In this document: positions 5,291 to 7,618 of the stretch, piece after piece
Position numbering within the stretch: position 1 is the stretch's first letter
Layout: the number at the start of each line of letters is the position of its first letter
Source: an uncultured bacterium
Lineage (GTDB): Bacteria; Actinomycetota; Coriobacteriia; Coriobacteriales; Coriobacteriaceae
Assembly: GCA_905215275.1 (NCBI GenBank)
Contig: CAJMPE010000095.1
Coordinates: 1 to 7,618, forward strand
Length of the DNA stretch: 7,618 nucleotides
Direction: 5' to 3'
Notes under the pieces: model-generated
What the model was told of the DNA's origin: nothing
Databases searched by the model: none
What the model saw: the letters and a program-made list of their open reading frames with translations, nothing else
Position numbers and translations under genes: made by a program

Positions 5291-6137
5291 GGTAGCGGGG
5301 GCAGTAGCTGATGGCGATGGCGTCGACGCCTACGTGGGTGGCGATGGTGCAGCCGATGGGGCCGGTGCCGGCGTCTACGTAATCCTGGCCCGCGAGTGCC
5401 TCGTTGACAAGCTCCTGCTCCTCGGCGGCGCCGGTCGTGAGCACACGCACGCTTGAGCCCGGATGCTCGGCCAAAAATGCGAGGCAATCTGCCATGGTGC
5501 TGGCGACGATGCGCTTGGCGCCGCGACCCTTTTTGATCGCCTTGATCTCGCCCGACTGCCACTCCGGCGAAACGGCCAGGCGAATGTTGAGCATCTGCGT
5601 GAGCTGGCCGGCGAGCTTGGGCGCGCGGCCGTTCTTAACGAGGTTCTCGAGCGTGCGGGGAATCAGCAGCAGGTGGGCGTCGGGCAGCGTCGCGCGGATC
5701 TGTGCCTCGGTTTCGTCCAAGCTGCGACCGTCCTCGCGCATGGCCAGCGCGTACTCCACCAGCAGACCCTCGGCGCCCGAGCCGGTGCGCGAGTCGATGC
5801 AGCGCACGTCGAGTTCGTGAGTTTCGGCCGTCAGGCTGGCGTTGGCATAGCAGGCGGACCACTCGCTGCACAGCGAGATAAAGATGGCGCTATCGTGGCC
5901 GTCGGCGCGTACGCGGTCAAAGAGCGCCTTGAACTCGCCGGCACTCGGCTGCGAGGTGTGCGGCAGCTGCTCGGAGCCGGCCATGCGCGCGACGTACTCC
6001 TGGGCGGTAATCTGTACCTGGTCGAGCAGGTCCTCGCCCTCGATAATCACATGCAGCGGAATCACGTAAATGCCGAGCTCTTGAGCGCGGGCGGGGGAGA
6101 TGTCCGACGTGGAGTCGGTTATGATGGCAAAAGACAT
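5277..6137 (-). CDS. DegV family protein (FakB-like fatty-acid-binding protein)
   Basis: The product has 286 residues, the usual DegV length. ATG 6137 is chosen because GAAAGG lies 7 nt upstream and the family begins right there with FAIITDSTSDIS; an upstream ATG at 6194 would start inside the -10 box. DegV/FakB proteins bind one fatty acid between two domains and present it to the kinase FakA for phosphorylation and phospholipid synthesis. Family marks are TDSTSD (7-12), PHTSQPSAGEF (59-69, T61 near the carboxylate), LENLVKNGRAPKLAG (163-177) and GCTIATHVGVDAIAISYCP (262-280, H268 near the carboxylate). The usual S-S-x-L-S-G-T-Y is changed to CSEWSACY (90-97), keeping S94 but losing the G-T; SRTGSGAEG also departs from the usual S-MG-G. 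The binding pocket may therefore differ. No FakA gene is in the window. Its stop codon lies inside a hairpin repeat. Confidence 0.9.
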   Translation of the reverse strand: MSFAIITDSTSDISPARAQELGIYVIPLHVIIEGEDLLDQVQITAQEYVARMAGSEQLPHTSQPSAGEFKALFDRVRADGHDSAIFISLCSEWSACYANASLTAETHELDVRCIDSRTGSGAEGLLVEYALAMREDGRSLDETEAQIRATLPDAHLLLIPRTLENLVKNGRAPKLAGQLTQMLNIRLAVSPEWQSGEIKAIKKGRGAKRIVASTMADCLAFLAEHPGSSVRVLTTGAAEEQELVNEALAGQDYVDAGTGPIGCTIATHVGVDAIAISYCPRYQPAK

Positions 6138-6193
6138 AATTGCACCTTTCGTTGGGGCGCTTGCGCGCCGCCTTCTGAGAGCAAAGTGCGACA

Positions 6194-6201
6194 AGTATAG
6201 T
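6194..6201. promoter_or_regulatory. Overlapping divergent -10 boxes between degV and the HAD gene
   Basis: On the minus strand TATACT (bases 6194-6199) is a good -10 box for degV, 57 nt before its start codon; the -35 (TAGCAA at 17-nt spacing) is weak. On the plus strand TATAGT (6196-6201) could serve the HAD gene, with a weak -35 near 6173. The two share four bases, so only one polymerase could sit there at a time. The pairing with degV is more convincing than that with the HAD gene. Confidence 0.45.
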
Positions 6202-6223
6202 GGAGTTGCTCTACATTGCTAGG

Positions 6224-6252
6224 TTCAATTGTTGAATAGTCAACAGTTTGAA
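6224..6252. promoter_or_regulatory. Imperfect palindrome between degV and the HAD gene
   Basis: TGTTGA (6230-6235) and TCAACA (6240-6245) pair perfectly around ATAG. The outer TTCAA (6224-6228) and TTGAA (6248-6252) extend the symmetry with small offsets. The site is A/T-rich in a GC-rich setting and centres about 50 nt upstream of the likely degV transcription start, where an activator or repressor dimer could bind. It could also be a hairpin in the leader of the HAD gene. No regulator is recognised. Confidence 0.4.
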
Positions 6253-6287
6253 GTGACGGTGTGGAAATCATCAACTGGGGAAGAGGG

Positions 6288-6956
6288 ATGCCGATGGCGG
6301 CATTACAGCTATGCGAGCGGCCGATTGTGTTGTTCGATTTTGACGGCACGGCGGCCGATACGGGTCGGGCGGTGATGACCTCGACGCGCAAGACGTTGGC
6401 CGCGCGCGGGTTTTCGGAGGCGCAGATGGGTGACCTGCGCCGCATGATCGGGCCTCCGCTGTGGAAGAGCTTCCACGACTTTTACGGCTTTACGCGCGAG
6501 GAGTCGCTTGTGGTGGCCGACGAGTACCGTGCCTTTTTTGATGAGCTGGGACCGGAGGAGTATCCCGTGTTCGACGGGATCCCCGAGCTGCTGGATGGGT
6601 TGGTCGCCCAGGGCAAGCGCTTGGCCGTGGCGACGTCGCGCATGGAGGCGAAGTGTATCGACATGGTGGGAGAGCTGGGACTTTCTCAGTTTGAGGCGGT
6701 GGTTGGCATGAATCCGCCGCAGGGGCGCGAGACCAAGGCCGATTCGGTCCACGATGCCCTGGCGGCGCTCGGCGCGACGGCGGGCGATGCCGTGATGATC
6801 GGCGACCGCTTTAACGACGTTGAGGGCGCGCACGCGATGGGCGTGCCGTGCATCGGCATTTATTCGGGTGCGGCGGCGCCGGGGGAGCACGAGGCAGCGG
6901 GCGCCGATGCGGTGGTGCACTCGGTGGCCGAGCTTGCTAAACTTTTCGCTATCTAA
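6288..6956 (+). CDS. HAD family hydrolase, phosphoglycolate-phosphatase-like
   Basis: The product has 222 residues from ATG 6288, preceded by GGGGAAGAGGG; ATG 6294 is equally well served by GAGGG, and an in-frame GTG at 6261 lacks a ribosome site. All four HAD motifs are visible: FDFDGT (D17 nucleophile, D19 acid), AVATS (T116), K150 in ETKADSV, and IGDRFNDVEGA (D173, D177). The helical cap lies between motifs I and II (about 25-95), the C1 cap type of the Gph/PpaX/beta-phosphoglucomutase branch. Such enzymes remove phosphate from small cytosolic metabolites; the real substrate cannot be read from the sequence. The M20 peptidase gene follows after 55 nt with no good terminator between, so the two may be co-transcribed. 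It diverges from degV over a 150-nt shared control region. Confidence 0.88.
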   Translation: MPMAALQLCERPIVLFDFDGTAADTGRAVMTSTRKTLAARGFSEAQMGDLRRMIGPPLWKSFHDFYGFTREESLVVADEYRAFFDELGPEEYPVFDGIPELLDGLVAQGKRLAVATSRMEAKCIDMVGELGLSQFEAVVGMNPPQGRETKADSVHDALAALGATAGDAVMIGDRFNDVEGAHAMGVPCIGIYSGAAAPGEHEAAGADAVVHSVAELAKLFAI

Positions 6957-7011
6957 TAGACGTAATGTGAGGGGCGGGCGTGATCGCCGCTCATGGGTTA
7001 GGAGGTCGTCC

Positions 7012-7618
7012 ATGAATCAGGTGGAGCAGAGCGTTGCCGAGTATGTTGACGAGGTCTGGGAAGATGTCGTCGCTGATATCGAGCAGCTGGTGAGTTATCC
7101 TTCCGTGGCAGTTTCTGCCGATGCGGAGCCCGGCGCGCCGTTTGGCCGTCCGGTTCGTGACGCGCTCGATTGCGCGCTCGGCATTGCGCAAAAGCTTGGC
7201 TATCAGACGAGCGACGACGAGGGCTTTGTGGGCATCGCCGATATCCCGGGTCGCGGCGACAAGCAGCTCGCGACCATCTGCCACGTGGACGTGGTGCCCG
7301 CCGGCCCCGGCTGGAACATCGACCCGTTTGCGATGGAGCGTCGCGAGGGCTGGCTGCTCGGCCGTGGCGTGATCGACGACAAGGGTCCGGCCGTGCTGTC
7401 GCTCTACGCCGGCGCCTACCTGCTCAAGCACGGCATTGTGCCGCGCTATACCTTCCGCGCACTGCTTGGCTGCGATGAGGAAGTGAGCATGTCCGACGTT
7501 CACCATTATCTGGAGAACTACGCGAATCCCGACTTTCTGTTTACGCCCGATGCCGAGTTCCCGGTCTGCAACGGCGAGAAGGGCGGCTTCAACGGCGAGC
7601 TCGTCAGCCCCCGCTTTG
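7012..7618 (+). CDS. pepV: M20 family dipeptidase, PepV-like (5' part)
   Basis: The gene runs off the right edge; 202 full codons are visible. ATG 7012 follows TTAGGAGG at a good distance. The M20 metal-site pattern is complete up to the edge: H91-x-D93 in ICHVDVVPAG, D122 in GRGVIDDKGP (bridging ligand), E156 (general base) and E157 (zinc ligand) in GCDEEVSM, and D180 in FTPDAEFPVCNGEKG. GWNIDPFAMERREGWLLGRG and TPDAEFPVCNGEKG are hallmarks of the PepV/Xaa-His dipeptidase branch rather than of ArgE or DapE. These cytosolic zinc enzymes cleave dipeptides, feeding amino acids to a fermenting cell. The last metal-binding His and the lid domain are beyond the window. Confidence 0.88.
   Translation, partial: MNQVEQSVAEYVDEVWEDVVADIEQLVSYPSVAVSADAEPGAPFGRPVRDALDCALGIAQKLGYQTSDDEGFVGIADIPGRGDKQLATICHVDVVPAGPGWNIDPFAMERREGWLLGRGVIDDKGPAVLSLYAGAYLLKHGIVPRYTFRALLGCDEEVSMSDVHHYLENYANPDFLFTPDAEFPVCNGEKGGFNGELVSPRF

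Noticed and set aside
6138..6194. Longer DegV start at 6194
   Set aside because: The extra residues (basic, R-rich) do not belong to the family, the ATG overlaps the -10 box, and ATG 6137 has a ribosome site.
6957..7011. Terminator between the HAD and dipeptidase genes
   Set aside because: Only a short, bulged GC stem near 6973-6990 with no T-run after it, so co-transcription is more likely.
6991..7506. 171-codon minus-strand frame opposite the dipeptidase gene
   Set aside because: It is a mirror of the high-GC coding strand; the plus strand has the complete M20 metal-binding pattern.

Overview
The window reads as a piece of a high-GC actinobacterial chromosome, most likely a Coriobacteriia gut anaerobe such as Collinsella. 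This is inferred from the GC-rich housekeeping genes, the actinobacterial-type long LOG protein, the strong GGAGG ribosome sites and the PepV-like dipeptidase. It is not proven from the sequence alone. 

Layout, left to right. (1) The last 64 codons of a tRNA-guanine transglycosylase gene (tgt, +). (2) A 211-bp gap with two competing small hairpins and a terminator-like hairpin, then a LOG-family nucleotide phosphoribohydrolase gene (+). (3) A compact type II toxin-antitoxin operon (+): an RHH antitoxin of the RelB/DinJ type and a YafQ-like RNase toxin, behind a long operator palindrome. (4) A near-perfect 22-bp-stem hairpin repeat. (5) A 984-residue protein on the minus strand: Cys cluster, archaeo-eukaryotic-primase-like domain, SF2 helicase and a C-terminal PLD-like domain that has lost its catalytic His and Lys. 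This is the architecture of the primase-helicases described in TOTE-type conflict (defence) systems. (6) A 308-bp non-coding stretch with further hairpins, ending in a second hairpin that shares the motif AAATAGGGAC with the first. (7) degV/fakB-like fatty-acid-binding protein gene (-), divergent from (8) a HAD-family phosphatase gene (+), followed by (9) a 5' fragment of an M20 PepV-type dipeptidase gene (+). 

The segment from about 1190 to 5290 looks like an accessory insert in an otherwise ordinary chromosome. It carries a toxin-antitoxin pair and a defence-type primase-helicase, and its base composition is lower in GC than its neighbours (for example 23/60 G+C at 4381-4440 against 42/60 at 7321-7380). 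The primase-helicase is bracketed by two hairpins of the same motif family in the same orientation. No integrase, transposase, tRNA or clear target-site duplication is visible, so how the insert arrived is open. The most interesting item is the solitary primase-helicase with a degenerate nuclease-like tail, together with the hairpin family that brackets it.
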